Origin: Rhizobium sp. GN54
GTDB lineage: Bacteria; Pseudomonadota; Alphaproteobacteria; Rhizobiales; Rhizobiaceae
Reading direction: 5' to 3'
Length of the DNA stretch: 64,000 nt
NCBI RefSeq assembly: GCF_021026345.1
Contig: NZ_JAJNCZ010000016.1
Coordinates: 1-64,000, forward strand
The translations under genes were made by a program, and so were the position numbers. The notes under the pieces are model-generated. The model made no database searches. It saw nothing but the letters and a program-made list of their open reading frames with translations, and was not told the origin of the DNA. Of the stretch, positions 34,147-43,310 are shown in pieces. Each line of letters starts with the position of its first letter. The first letter of the stretch is position 1.

Positions 34147-35409
34147 TCACGCGGCCTGTTTCTCTCCGAGTTTTCCGGCCTCGACGAGGGCCGAGACGAT
34201 AACGCCGGCGACAAGTGCCCAGAAGGGTGCACTTATGCCGAGAAGCGAGATGTTCGACATGGCGACGGCAAGCGCCACGAAGGCGCCGGTCTGGTTACTG
34301 AGCGACTTGCCGAAGGCGTTCTGGAAGGCCGACAGAAGCACGCTGATCATGGCGAGGCCGGCTACCGTACCGATGAGAGCGGATGGCAGGCTGAGAACGA
34401 CAGGAACGGCGGCGCCGGCGATCAGGCCGAAGGCGGCGAAGAGCACGCCGTTGACGACCGTCGCGGCATAGCGCCCCTCCTTGTTCTCGCCAGCCTGTTC
34501 GGACGAGCATATCGCCGTCATCGGGCCAGCGATATTGGCATTATGGCCGCCAAGGAAGCCTGCCACAACGCCACCGATTCCGGAAATGATCGTCATCGCG
34601 TTGACGGGCGGCCGATAGCCTTCGGCCATCAGCACGCCGGTCGCCTGCGCGTTCTCGGCACCGATCACGAGAAGGGCGAGCGGGATGGCGATCGCGAAGA
34701 AGGCATCGACGGAGAACACCGGTATCGTGAACTCCGGTGCCGCGAAGGCGATGTTGGCTACGCCGCCCCCAACCGCACCGGTCGCAAGCGCCGCGATCAG
34801 GCCGGCGACGAGGGCAGCCAGCACTGGCGGAATGGTTTTGGTCAGCCGCATCGATGCGAAGAAAGCGAGGATCGCCGCGCCTGCAATCAGCGGTGACGTG
34901 CCGAGTGCCGTGACCGTTCCGATCGCGAAACGGATCAACGCACCGGCGATCATCGCCATGACGATCGGCATCGGCAGCCAGCGCATAACCTTGCCGATGA
35001 GCCCGGTGACGCCGAGCAGCAGAACCAGCAGCCCCGCAAGGATGAAGGCGCCCACCGCTTCGTTGAACGGGATGGTCGCAAGCGAGCCGGCAACGAGGGC
35101 AGCACCGGGGATCGAATAAGCACCGTTGATCGGCTGCTTGTAATAGAGCGCGAGCAGCAGGCTGATGAGTCCGCCGAGCACGTATATCGCAAAGAGCCAG
35201 GCGACGGTCTGCCCGTTGGTCAAACGACCTGCCTCGGCCGCACCGATGACGATGAGGGCCGGGCCGGAGCAGCCGAAGATTGCGGCGACGAGCCCGGCGC
35301 TCATCGTCTTGATGCCGAGATGTTTCGGCAGATCGCGCAGACCCGACGCAAGGCCGGGTCCCCTTTCGACAAGACTTCTTTCCTGTATTTTCTGGTCGAT
35401 TGTTGCCAT
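34147..35409 (-). CDS. benE: BenE-type benzoate/H+ symporter family transporter
   Basis: A 420-residue membrane protein with about twelve segments from the ATG at 35409 (GGGAGGAACG upstream). BenE-family marks are AAIFGCSGPALIVIGAAEAG near residue 45, YYKQPINGAYSIPGAALVAGSLA near 95, VIGAENAQATGVLMAEGYRPPVNAM near 270 and GGHNANIAGPMTAICSSEQAGENKEGRYAATVVNG near 310. The family imports benzoate and related aromatic acids with protons. It is the last gene of the operon carrying a CoA ligase, a hydratase and a molybdenum hydroxylase, so its ligand is probably the aromatic or heterocyclic acid they degrade. Confidence 0.88.
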   Translation of the reverse strand: MATIDQKIQERSLVERGPGLASGLRDLPKHLGIKTMSAGLVAAIFGCSGPALIVIGAAEAGRLTNGQTVAWLFAIYVLGGLISLLLALYYKQPINGAYSIPGAALVAGSLATIPFNEAVGAFILAGLLVLLLGVTGLIGKVMRWLPMPIVMAMIAGALIRFAIGTVTALGTSPLIAGAAILAFFASMRLTKTIPPVLAALVAGLIAALATGAVGGGVANIAFAAPEFTIPVFSVDAFFAIAIPLALLVIGAENAQATGVLMAEGYRPPVNAMTIISGIGGVVAGFLGGHNANIAGPMTAICSSEQAGENKEGRYAATVVNGVLFAAFGLIAGAAVPVVLSLPSALIGTVAGLAMISVLLSAFQNAFGKSLSNQTGAFVALAVAMSNISLLGISAPFWALVAGVIVSALVEAGKLGEKQAA

Positions 35410-35483
35410 GTTCGTTCCTCCCGAAGCGGATACGAGGCCGCTCCCTCCTCGTGGAAATGAAGCCAGGTTCCCGCCCGGCCGGT

Positions 35484-36290
35484 TCAGCGTCCGACGAAGG
35501 TCGGCGCGCGTTTTTCGTGGAAGGCGACCACGCCCTCGCGGAAGTCTTCCGATGTCCGAAGTCGGCTGTAGCAATGGCCTTCGAGCTCGATGGCCGTCGA
35601 AAGCAGTGCGTCGTCGGTATCGTTCAAGAGCTTTTTCGCCGTGCGCTGGGCGAGCGGCGAGAAGCCGGTCAGTTCCTCGACAAGCGCATCGACGGCCTTT
35701 TCCAGATCGGCATCCGCAACGACCTCCGAGGCGATCCCCCAGTCGTAGGCTTCCTGACCGGAGATCCGCTTCGAGCGCATGACGATGTTCTTGGTGCGGG
35801 TGACGCCGACCATCTTCTGCAGGCGGGCCGAGCCGCCGGAGCCTGGGATCTGGCCGAGCTTCTGCTCGGGCAGAGCGTAGCGCGTGGTGTCGGTCGCGAT
35901 GCGAAAGTCGCAGGCAAGCGACAGTTCGAAGCCGACGCCAAAGCAATAGCCGCGGTTGGCAGCGATGACAGGCTTGGAGCAACGGGCCGGTGCGGCGATG
36001 TTCCAGGCGAGGTGCGAAACGTGTTCCGGGCTTGCCTCGAGGAAGCCCTTGATATTGCCGCCGGACGAGAAGTGCCCACCCTTGCCCGCAATAACGATGA
36101 CGCGCACGCGATCGTCCTCATCGAGGGCCTCGAAGACGAGGCGCAACTGGTCGCGAGCCAGCATTGACACGACGTTGTAAGGCGGATGGTCGAGCGTGAT
36201 GTCGGCGCGCTGCCGGGCCGCGTCGATTGTTACGGTGAAGCCATCAAGCTCGGCGAGGCGCGGGTCCTTGAATGCAGCGTGTTCGGCCAT
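35484..36290 (-). CDS. Enoyl-CoA hydratase/isomerase (crotonase) family protein
   Basis: A 268-residue crotonase-fold protein from the ATG at 36290 (AAGGAC upstream). The oxyanion-hole regions GKGGHFSSGGNIKGF and NRGYCFGVGFELSLACDFRIA are present, followed by ALPEQKLGQIPGSGGSARLQKMVG with the first catalytic Glu. The second Glu position of hydratases appears to be Asn (TKNIVMRS), so isomerase, hydrolase or ring-specific hydratase activity is as likely as simple hydration. It lies between the CoA ligase and the BenE-like transporter in an aromatic-acid operon. Confidence 0.85.
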   Translation of the reverse strand: MAEHAAFKDPRLAELDGFTVTIDAARQRADITLDHPPYNVVSMLARDQLRLVFEALDEDDRVRVIVIAGKGGHFSSGGNIKGFLEASPEHVSHLAWNIAAPARCSKPVIAANRGYCFGVGFELSLACDFRIATDTTRYALPEQKLGQIPGSGGSARLQKMVGVTRTKNIVMRSKRISGQEAYDWGIASEVVADADLEKAVDALVEELTGFSPLAQRTAKKLLNDTDDALLSTAIELEGHCYSRLRTSEDFREGVVAFHEKRAPTFVGR

Positions 36291-36328
36291 GGAAAGTCCT
36301 TTCGTTGGTCTGTCGGCGTTTCTGCCGC

Positions 36329-37846
36329 TCACTGGTGTTCGGGAATGCGTTCTTCGATGTACTCGCCGGCAACCAGAAGGCGGCGCAGCAACTTGCCGAC
36401 GGGGGATTTCGGGATCGCCTCGACGAAGACGAAGCGGCGGGGGCGGCGGAAATTAGCAAGACCGGAATCGCGGCAATGACGGTCGAGATCCTCGGCCGTG
36501 ACATCCCCTCGCCGCTTGACGAAGGCGACGACGATCTTCCCCCAGCGCTCGTCGGGGAGGCCGACGACAGCGACCTCGGCGACGCCTTCGTGCAGCGATA
36601 GGCAGCTTTCCACCTCGACCGGCGAAACGTTCTCGCCACCTGTAATGATCATGTCGTCGGCCCGGCCGGTGACGAAGAGATCACCATCCCTGTCGACTAA
36701 GCCGGTGTCGCCGGTGAAGTACCAGCCGCCGTGCAGGGCCTTGGCGTCCGCATCGGGCCGGTTCCAGTAGCCCTCGAAGGCCTCGTCGCTCTTCATCAGC
36801 GCGATGATCTCACCTTCCTCGCCGACGGCCGCCCGCTCGTCCGGATTGCGGCTGCCCAGCTTCACCACTCGGATCATCTGGTTGATGCCAGCGCGGCCGG
36901 CAGAACCGGGTTTCGCGGCCGCCGACTGCTCGATCGTGAAGGTGTAGATTTCCGAGGAACCATAGTGGTTGACGAAAAGTTCCGGCCGGAAGGTCTGGTC
37001 CAGCCGCCTCAGCAATCCGTCGGTCATCGAGGCGCCGGCATAGCCGAGCTTGCTGACGGATGCGATGCGCTCGGGCGAAAAAGCCTCGTGGCGCACGAGG
37101 TCGTGGTAGAGCGTCGGCACCAGATAAAGATTGGTGATCTTCTCCTTCTCGATCAGGTCGAGCGCCTTCGCCACGTCGAAGCGTGGCAAGCAGACGAAGG
37201 TGCCGCCGATCAGCGAGGATGCGATCAGTGAGCGCACGCCCATCGTGTGATAGAGCGGCATGACGCCGAGCGTGCGTTCGCCATGCCGATAGAGATTCTG
37301 CGCCACATGGGCGACGGCGCCGGCGCGTTCGGCCTGGTGGCGGCGCGGCACACCCTTCGGCTTCGACGTCGTGCCGGACGTATAGAGCATCAGCGACCAG
37401 TCCGCAGCGTCGGCGACAGGCATCGCATCGGCGGCTCTGCCCTCCATGATGCCGGCGAGCGCATCGGCGGAGAATTGCGGCAAGTCCTGCGCGAGGCGTG
37501 ACAGGCGCACAGCCTCTTCCGTCGAGGCCTCGTGGAACACGGCCTTCGCGTCGGCATCGGCGATGCCGAAGTCGATTTCGTCGGCCTTCGCCCGCCAGTT
37601 GAGCGGCGTGACGATCAGGCCGAGAAACTGGCAGGCCCAATGCAGCGAAGCATTCTCCCAGCGGTTCTGCATGGCGGTCAGCACATGGTCTCCCCGCTTC
37701 AAGCCGGTCTCGCCGAGGGCTGCGGCAAGCGCCGAAACCTTGTCATACCAGGCGCGATAGCTCAGTCGCATCTCCCCGTCGACGATCGCGAGCGCGTCCG
37801 GGTCGCGCTCGACGCTTGCGAGGAAGCTTGTTCCAAGGTCAAGCAT
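36329..37846 (-). CDS. Aromatic-acid-type acyl-CoA ligase (AMP-forming)
   Basis: A 505-residue ANL-superfamily ligase resembling 4-chlorobenzoate and benzoate CoA ligases. Core motifs are LMLYTSGTTSKPKGVPRRH (P-loop), YGSSEIYTF (A5), GWYFTGDTG (A7), GRADDMIITGGENVSPVEVE (A8 hinge) and PKSPVGKLLRR with the catalytic Lys (A10). It activates a free acid to its CoA ester with ATP. The start overlaps the end of the iron-sulfur subunit gene by 8 bp and is preceded by GGAGGAGATA. An aryl or cyclic acid is likely from the BenE neighbour; the exact acid is unknown. Confidence 0.86.
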   Translation of the reverse strand: MLDLGTSFLASVERDPDALAIVDGEMRLSYRAWYDKVSALAAALGETGLKRGDHVLTAMQNRWENASLHWACQFLGLIVTPLNWRAKADEIDFGIADADAKAVFHEASTEEAVRLSRLAQDLPQFSADALAGIMEGRAADAMPVADAADWSLMLYTSGTTSKPKGVPRRHQAERAGAVAHVAQNLYRHGERTLGVMPLYHTMGVRSLIASSLIGGTFVCLPRFDVAKALDLIEKEKITNLYLVPTLYHDLVRHEAFSPERIASVSKLGYAGASMTDGLLRRLDQTFRPELFVNHYGSSEIYTFTIEQSAAAKPGSAGRAGINQMIRVVKLGSRNPDERAAVGEEGEIIALMKSDEAFEGYWNRPDADAKALHGGWYFTGDTGLVDRDGDLFVTGRADDMIITGGENVSPVEVESCLSLHEGVAEVAVVGLPDERWGKIVVAFVKRRGDVTAEDLDRHCRDSGLANFRRPRRFVFVEAIPKSPVGKLLRRLLVAGEYIEERIPEHQ

Positions 37847-38342
37847 TCGGTATCTCCTCCTTCCGTTGTTCCTCCGCGGCGGAGAGCGCCGCTTCGACGA
37901 TGGTCGCGTAGCCGGTGCACCGGCAGAGATGGCCGGAGAGGTGCTCGCGAATGTCTTCCATGCCCGCGTCTGGCTGCTCGCGCAAAAGGGCGTCGAGCGA
38001 CATCAGGATGCCGGGAGTACAGAAGCCGCATTGCAGGCCATAGTGGCGGCGAAAGGCCGCCTGAAGCGGGGAAAGCTCGGCCGGGTCGGGCGAAAGCGCT
38101 TCCACGGTCCGCACATCGCTGCCACGCACCTGCTGGGCGAGCGTCAGGCAGGCACGTGCCGGCTTTCCGTCGATTTGCACGGTGCAGGCGCCGCACACGC
38201 CGTGTTCGCAGCCAACATGGGTGCCGGTCAATCCGATCTCGTGGCGCAGCAGGTCCGAGAGCAACATGCGGTTTTCGGCTTGTGCGCGGACGTTCCGGCC
38301 GTTCAGTGTGAAATCGACCACATGCCTCTGGGCGGCGTTCAT
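37839..38342 (-). CDS. [2Fe-2S] subunit of a xanthine-dehydrogenase-family molybdenum hydroxylase
   Basis: A 167-residue small subunit with two [2Fe-2S] clusters. The plant-type cluster uses CEHGVCGACTVQIDGKPARAC; the second uses CGFCTPG and, 31 residues on, CRC (HLSGHLCRCTGY). The start at 38342 (MNAAQRHVVDF) overlaps the stop of the FAD subunit as ATGA; an alternative start lies at 38351. It passes electrons from the molybdenum centre to FAD. Length and motifs are typical of CO dehydrogenase, nicotinate and 4-hydroxybenzoyl-CoA reductase small subunits. Confidence 0.92.
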   Translation of the reverse strand: MNAAQRHVVDFTLNGRNVRAQAENRMLLSDLLRHEIGLTGTHVGCEHGVCGACTVQIDGKPARACLTLAQQVRGSDVRTVEALSPDPAELSPLQAAFRRHYGLQCGFCTPGILMSLDALLREQPDAGMEDIREHLSGHLCRCTGYATIVEAALSAAEEQRKEEIPNA

Positions 38343-39166
38343 GCGCGGCATCGGCTTGCCTCCTTGAGGGTCTCGCAGCCGAGATTGCGGACCAGTTCGC
38401 GCCGGTAGCGGGCGCTTGCGTGAATGTCGTCGCGGGCGTTCAGCGACCAGGCGATGTCGTTGATGGCATCGTTGAACTGGTCGTCATCAAGACCCGGCAA
38501 CGGAAAGACGCGCGGCCGGTCATCGACCCCGGCAATGCCGAGCCGCAATCCGCTGTCGTCGGCGACGGCAGCACAGGCGACGATGGCGAAATCGCCATGC
38601 CGGCGGCCAATCTCGCGGAAGGCATAACCAGTGCCGGGTCGGGCCTTCGGGAAATGCACGGCTTCGATCATCTCGCCCTCTGCGAGATCGGTCGCCATCA
38701 TACCGATGAAGAAATCGTCCGCCGCGACCTTGCGCTTCTGCTTGCGGCTGCGCAGACCGACGGTGCCGCCGAGCGTCACCAGAGAAAGCGGCAACTCGGC
38801 GCTTGGGTCGGCATGGGCGACCGAGCCACAGACCGTGCCGCGTGCCCGTGTCTGCACGTGGCCGAGCCAGGGGAAAGCGGCGGCCAGAAGCGGCAGGTCG
38901 CGCGAAAGGTTTGGCCAGGCTTCCAGTTCGGCCTGCCGCACACCCGCGCCGACGACGATTTCGTCGCCTGACGTTTCGATCTGACGTAGCGGCGCGAGCC
39001 GCATTATGTCGACGAGCAGGGCGGGACGGGCGAGCCGCATGTTGAGCATCGGCACCAGCGACTGTCCGCCGGCGATCACGCGAGCCTCACTGCCGCCCTC
39101 CGCGAGCGCAGCCAAAGTTTCCTCTAGCGTTTCCGGACACAGGAAATCGAAGGATGCGGGCTTCAT
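38339..39166 (-). CDS. FAD subunit of a xanthine-dehydrogenase-family molybdenum hydroxylase
   Basis: A 275-residue FAD-binding protein (CoxM type) from the ATG at 39166, which overlaps the large-subunit stop as ATGA. FAD-binding motifs are VIAGGQSLVPMLNMRLA near residue 35 and the TRARGTVCGSVAHADPSAELP segment near 110-130. It lacks the roughly 40-residue [4Fe-4S] insertion that marks 4-hydroxybenzoyl-CoA reductase, so a hydroxylase rather than that reductase is more likely. It forms the middle subunit of the three-gene enzyme. Confidence 0.9.
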   Translation of the reverse strand: MKPASFDFLCPETLEETLAALAEGGSEARVIAGGQSLVPMLNMRLARPALLVDIMRLAPLRQIETSGDEIVVGAGVRQAELEAWPNLSRDLPLLAAAFPWLGHVQTRARGTVCGSVAHADPSAELPLSLVTLGGTVGLRSRKQKRKVAADDFFIGMMATDLAEGEMIEAVHFPKARPGTGYAFREIGRRHGDFAIVACAAVADDSGLRLGIAGVDDRPRVFPLPGLDDDQFNDAINDIAWSLNARDDIHASARYRRELVRNLGCETLKEASRCRA

Positions 39167-42138
39167 CGGCGCCTCCCGAAAAGTGACGAGAGTTGCTGGA
39201 TGAGGCCGGCGGCAGCACTGGGACGCACGCCGCCGCCCGCATGACGAGCGAGCGCCTGGAAGAACTGGCCGATCACCACGCGCGCCGCACCGTCGAGAAG
39301 GCGCCCGCCGACCGAGGCGACTTTGCCGCTGATCGCCGCCTCGTAGCGATATTCGATGCGGGTGCCGTTCGCGGTTTCGGTCAGTGTCACGCGGCCTGTG
39401 CCGCGGCCGGAGCCGAGCGCTCCCTCCGTACCGCCAGAGAGCGTGACCGCTTCCGGTGCGACCATGTCGGATAGGCGGATGTCGGCGCGATATCGGCCCT
39501 TGACCGGACCGATGCCGAGCGTGACCTCGGCTCGAAAATGCGTGTCGGAAACCTTTCGGACCTCGTGTGCCCCGGGAATAATCGCCTTCAGCGTGTTCGG
39601 GTCGAGCAGCATCGTCCAGACGGAATCGCGGGTGGCAACGACATCGGCCGAGCCTGCGCCGGTCAGTAGACGCTCGCCCGAAGCCCCGGTCGCGACCGGT
39701 GCCGGACCCTGAGGCTTCGACGGCGGGCATTCCTCGCCATAGAGCCATTCGCTGACCCGACTCGGCGACAGCGGCAGTCGGATGTCCTCGACCCCGAGCG
39801 CATCGGCGACGGCGTTCGCGATGCAGACCGGCGTCGACATGCAATTGCCCTCGCCGACGCCCTTTGCGCCAAGTGGCGTAAACGGCGATGGCGTCTCCTG
39901 ATGGAGGATCAGCGGCTCTGGCGTCTCCATCACGGTCGGGATCAGGTAGTCGGCGAGCGTGCCCGTCAGGAAACTGCCATCGCTGCCATAGGCGTATTCC
40001 TCATAGAGCGCTGCGCCGACCGCCTGGGCGAAGCCGCCGCGGACCTGGCCATCGACCATGCCGGGATGCAGGATGCGGCCGCAGTCGTGCATCGTCACAT
40101 AGCGGTCGATACGCACCTGACCGGTCGTCCGGTTGATCTCCACGCCGCAGAAGTCGAAGATGAAGCCGTGACAGAGCGACGAGTTGATGCCGTCTGTTGC
40201 CGTCGGTGCCTGAAGCTCGTCCGGCGTCCAGAAGACCGTTTCGCGGATCGTCTGGCCGGTGCCCTCGGGCAGGGTGTCGGGCGCCCAGTGACTTGCGGCC
40301 GCCACGCGCCCGAAGGAAACGGCATTGTCCGGATTTTCGCGATCGAAGAGCTTTCCGGCGCGAAAGGATATGCGGTCGGCGGTGACGTTGAGCTGACTGG
40401 CGGCAATAGCCGCGAGGCGCGCCCGGATTCGGTCGGCCGCAAGTGCCGCAGCGCCGGCGACGGCGGGCGCGAAACGGCTTGCATAGTTGCCAGAGGCAAT
40501 AGACCAGGCGTCGCGCGCCGTGTCGAGTTCTGTGTTGACGCGCACGGACGCCAGGGGAAGTCCGAGCCGCTCGGCGACCACCTGCGCCAGAACGGTGCGG
40601 TGGCCCTGACCCTGCGGCACCGAAGCGACCTTGACTGTGACCGAGCCGAGCGGATCGATGGCGACCGTCGCGACAGCCTGTGCGCCGTTCTTCGGGCCCG
40701 CCTTCGCCCGTTCCTCCGGCGTAAGGACCGTCGTAATGTAGCCCATGTTGGAGACGCTCGGCTCGATCACCGTCGCATAGCCGATGCCGTAGAGCCGCCC
40801 TTCTGCGCGCGCGCTGTCCCGTCGTTGCCGCAGCGCCTCGAGGCCGCCTTCCGCACAGGCGCGATCAAGCGCTGTCTGGTAGTCGCCCGAGTCGAGTAGC
40901 CCGCCGGTCGCGGTGCGATAGGGGAAGGCGTCGGCCGGCACGAGGTTGCGGCGAATGATATCGAGCCGGTCGAGGCCGAGTTCGTCGGCGACCTTGTGGA
41001 TGAGCCGCTCGAGCGCGAAATAGATTTGCGGTCCGCCGAAGCCGCGATTCAGCCCGGTCGGCGTCTTGTTGGTCAGCACGACACGGTTGCGGATGGCGAC
41101 GTTTTCGATCGCATAGGCGCCGGTCATGTTGCCGTGCATGCGGTAGAGCGTCGCCGGTTCCGGCGCACGCAGGTGGGCGCCGCAATCTTCCAGTTGATCC
41201 CAGCAGAGCGCGGTGATGCGACCGTCGGCGGCAACGGCCGCCTCCAGAGTCGTGACGCGGTTGGTTGCCGAGACGGACGCCGTCAGGTGTTCGAGCCGGT
41301 CCTCGATCCATTTCACCGGCCGTCCGGCGACGCGGGCGGCGACGGCGGCGAGGATGACATAGGGAAACACGCCCTGCTTGATGCCAAAGGAGCCACCGGA
41401 ATCGGGCGGCGTGCGCAGCCGCATGCGGTTACCGGGCACGTTCAGCGCGCGGGCAATCACTGCATGGATCGAGAACGGCCCCTGGAAATTCGCTGTGACG
41501 TCATAGGCGTCCTCGCCGGGGTCGTATTCCGCGATGACGCCGTAGGTTTCGATCGGCGTGCAGGCATTGCGCGGATAGGCGATGCGGATCGAAATGCGAC
41601 GGGCGGCCGCTGCGAGTGCTGTTTCCGGATCGCCGTAGCGAAAGGTGCGCTCGTTGATGAGGTTGGTGCCAAGCGAGGGATGCAAAACCGGTGCATCTGC
41701 GGCGAGTGCCTTCTCGGGATCGACGATGGCGGCCAGCGTCTCGTAGTCAACTTCGATCAGGTCAAGCGCATCCTCGGCGACGTAGCGGTTCTCGGCGACG
41801 ACGAGGGCGACGGGTTCGCCGACATAGCGTACCCGGTCGCGGGCTATCGGCCAGCATTCAACATTCGCCTTGACCCCAACCGTCATGCTTCGGGTAAGCC
41901 GTGCCACGTCCGCGCCGGTCATGACGGCAATAACGCCAGGCAATGCGCTGGCTGCCGTCGTATCGATCGCCCTAATTTCTGCATGGCCGTGCGGCGAGCG
42001 TAGGATCGCCAGATGCGCGGTGTCGCGCCGGACCGGAAGGTCGTCGATGTAGCGGCCGCGGCCGGTCAAAAGTCCGGCATCCTCGACCCGTTCGACGGTC
42101 CGGCCAATCAGGCCTCCCGCCGTTTCCAAACTCTTCAT
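39163..42138 (-). CDS. Molybdenum-binding large subunit with fused C-terminal CoxG-like (SRPBCC) domain
   Basis: A 991-residue protein from the ATG at 42138 (GGGAGGAGCG upstream). Residues 1-800 are a complete XdhA/CoxL-type subunit: IGRTVERVEDAGLLTGRGRYIDDL, DSGGSFGIKQGVFPYVILAA, GLNRGFGGPQIYFALERLIHK, SVPQGQGHRTVLAQVVAERLGLP, and the catalytic-Glu region LGAKGVGEGNCMSTPVCIANAV. Residues about 811-991 form a carbon-monoxide-dehydrogenase-subunit-G-like domain (VWTMLLDPNTLKAIIPGAHEV, GPVKGRYRADIRLSDM, IEYRYEAAISGKVASVGGRLLDG) ending in a basic tail. CoxG is usually a separate protein tied to membrane recruitment and maturation, so the fusion is unusual. The Cys of CO dehydrogenase (AYRCSFR loop) is not seen, so CO is not the substrate. 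Confidence 0.9.
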   Translation of the reverse strand: MKSLETAGGLIGRTVERVEDAGLLTGRGRYIDDLPVRRDTAHLAILRSPHGHAEIRAIDTTAASALPGVIAVMTGADVARLTRSMTVGVKANVECWPIARDRVRYVGEPVALVVAENRYVAEDALDLIEVDYETLAAIVDPEKALAADAPVLHPSLGTNLINERTFRYGDPETALAAAARRISIRIAYPRNACTPIETYGVIAEYDPGEDAYDVTANFQGPFSIHAVIARALNVPGNRMRLRTPPDSGGSFGIKQGVFPYVILAAVAARVAGRPVKWIEDRLEHLTASVSATNRVTTLEAAVAADGRITALCWDQLEDCGAHLRAPEPATLYRMHGNMTGAYAIENVAIRNRVVLTNKTPTGLNRGFGGPQIYFALERLIHKVADELGLDRLDIIRRNLVPADAFPYRTATGGLLDSGDYQTALDRACAEGGLEALRQRRDSARAEGRLYGIGYATVIEPSVSNMGYITTVLTPEERAKAGPKNGAQAVATVAIDPLGSVTVKVASVPQGQGHRTVLAQVVAERLGLPLASVRVNTELDTARDAWSIASGNYASRFAPAVAGAAALAADRIRARLAAIAASQLNVTADRISFRAGKLFDRENPDNAVSFGRVAAASHWAPDTLPEGTGQTIRETVFWTPDELQAPTATDGINSSLCHGFIFDFCGVEINRTTGQVRIDRYVTMHDCGRILHPGMVDGQVRGGFAQAVGAALYEEYAYGSDGSFLTGTLADYLIPTVMETPEPLILHQETPSPFTPLGAKGVGEGNCMSTPVCIANAVADALGVEDIRLPLSPSRVSEWLYGEECPPSKPQGPAPVATGASGERLLTGAGSADVVATRDSVWTMLLDPNTLKAIIPGAHEVRKVSDTHFRAEVTLGIGPVKGRYRADIRLSDMVAPEAVTLSGGTEGALGSGRGTGRVTLTETANGTRIEYRYEAAISGKVASVGGRLLDGAARVVIGQFFQALARHAGGGVRPSAAAGLIQQLSSLFGRRR

Positions 42139-42229
42139 TCGCTCCTCCCGCACCCGCTTGAGAAGGGGTGCCGTAGCGCGAAGAGTGAAGAAGGGTGCGC
42201 GATCGGGCGATACCGCCGCGTATCAGACC

Positions 42230-43096
42230 TTACCTAGAAGTCTCAAAATCCTGAGCCGAGAGGCGACTGACACTGCGGAATATGCTCGGCGAGGAGCCGG
42301 CATGATCGTGGAAGAAGCGGGAAAAATGCGCTGGCACGGAAAAGCCGAGCTGGTCGCCGATCGCCGCGAAGCTCTCCGTTCCGTCGGCGACGGCCGCAAC
42401 CGCCCGTTCCAGCCTTTGCACGTTGAGGAAGACCCGCGGTGTCACCCCCATCGAGGTCTCGAACAGCCGGAAGAAATGCGCCCGCGACAGGCCGACGTCG
42501 GTCGCGAGAAGATCGAGATCGGCAATCTCGCCCGGTGCAGCCTTCATGCGCTCGACGGCGTTGCGGATGCGGAAATCAACCCGGTGGCGCGAGGCGAGGT
42601 CACGGATCGAATTCGGCACCGCCCGCCAGTCGGCGAAGCGTTCGATGACGGCAACCATCAGTTTGCCGAGAAGCACCTCGTGCATGTCGGCACTGTTCGG
42701 CTCCTGCACCATGGCCTCCGCAAGCGTACGTGCGCACAAGCGGATGTCGTGAGTGATCGAGCCGACATTGGAGGCGAAGAAGTCGGGCGCGTGGCTCACC
42801 GCCCAGTTCGGCCGGAAATGACCGAGCCATTGCGGTTCGATATAGAGTGCAAGAATCACTGTCTTCGGCCGAGTCTGGTCGTGCGCATAGGCATGCGGTT
42901 CCCAGGCGTTGATGAGAACAGCGCTATCGTCGGTGAGCGGCACGAGCTTGTCGCGCACCGAAAACCGCGTGTCGGCGCCCTCGACCTTCAACAGGACATG
43001 ACAATGCGGGTGCGCGTGCCGTACCAGGGGCCGATCCATATCCAACAGCGCCACCCTCCCGAAGCGGCCACGTGCGATGCGAAGAGCATTCGACAT
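42230..43096 (-). CDS. AraC-family transcriptional regulator
   Basis: A 288-residue regulator. The N-terminal half is a cupin-type sensor with HAHPHCHVLLKVEG near residue 27. The C-terminal double helix-turn-helix runs from about residue 185 to 275 (LDLLATDVGLSRAHFFRLFETSMGVTPRVFLNVQRLERA and FAAIGDQLGFSVPAHFSRFFHDHAGSSPS). It lies 91 bp upstream of the molybdenum hydroxylase operon in the same orientation and probably activates it in response to the aromatic substrate. The 214-bp gap 43097-43310 holds a small hairpin (43276-43293) and no gene. Confidence 0.9.
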   Translation of the reverse strand: MSNALRIARGRFGRVALLDMDRPLVRHAHPHCHVLLKVEGADTRFSVRDKLVPLTDDSAVLINAWEPHAYAHDQTRPKTVILALYIEPQWLGHFRPNWAVSHAPDFFASNVGSITHDIRLCARTLAEAMVQEPNSADMHEVLLGKLMVAVIERFADWRAVPNSIRDLASRHRVDFRIRNAVERMKAAPGEIADLDLLATDVGLSRAHFFRLFETSMGVTPRVFLNVQRLERAVAAVADGTESFAAIGDQLGFSVPAHFSRFFHDHAGSSPSIFRSVSRLSAQDFETSR

Positions 43097-43310
43097 TGCT
43101 CAATTATTGGACATTTCGCAGCAACTACAAGCCCCGGAAGGTTTCAGCGCTCAAAGCTAGTGTTGGTCATATTTTTTTCCTGACCGACGAGCCTGATTTT
43201 TCCGAGAACTTCGTGGGACGCGGATGCCGGCCTGTCTGAACGGTAGAACTCGTCAGCAAAGGCCGCCAAATGATCTCCGCTTCGCCAAGCGGATATTCAA
43301 TGTCATTGTC

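Noticed and set aside
33469-34896. 475-residue plus-strand frame as a new gene
   Set aside because: Its first half is the third-frame part of the broken IS5-like transposase, and the rest is antisense to the BenE-type gene.
39163-42138. Aerobic carbon monoxide dehydrogenase
   Set aside because: The CoxG-like fusion invites this call, but the CoxL signature loop with the copper-binding Cys is not seen, and the operon has a CoA ligase and an aromatic-acid transporter.
37839-42138. 4-Hydroxybenzoyl-CoA reductase (HcrABC)
   Set aside because: The neighbouring benzoate-type ligase suggests it, but the FAD subunit (275 residues) lacks the [4Fe-4S] insertion that defines this enzyme.
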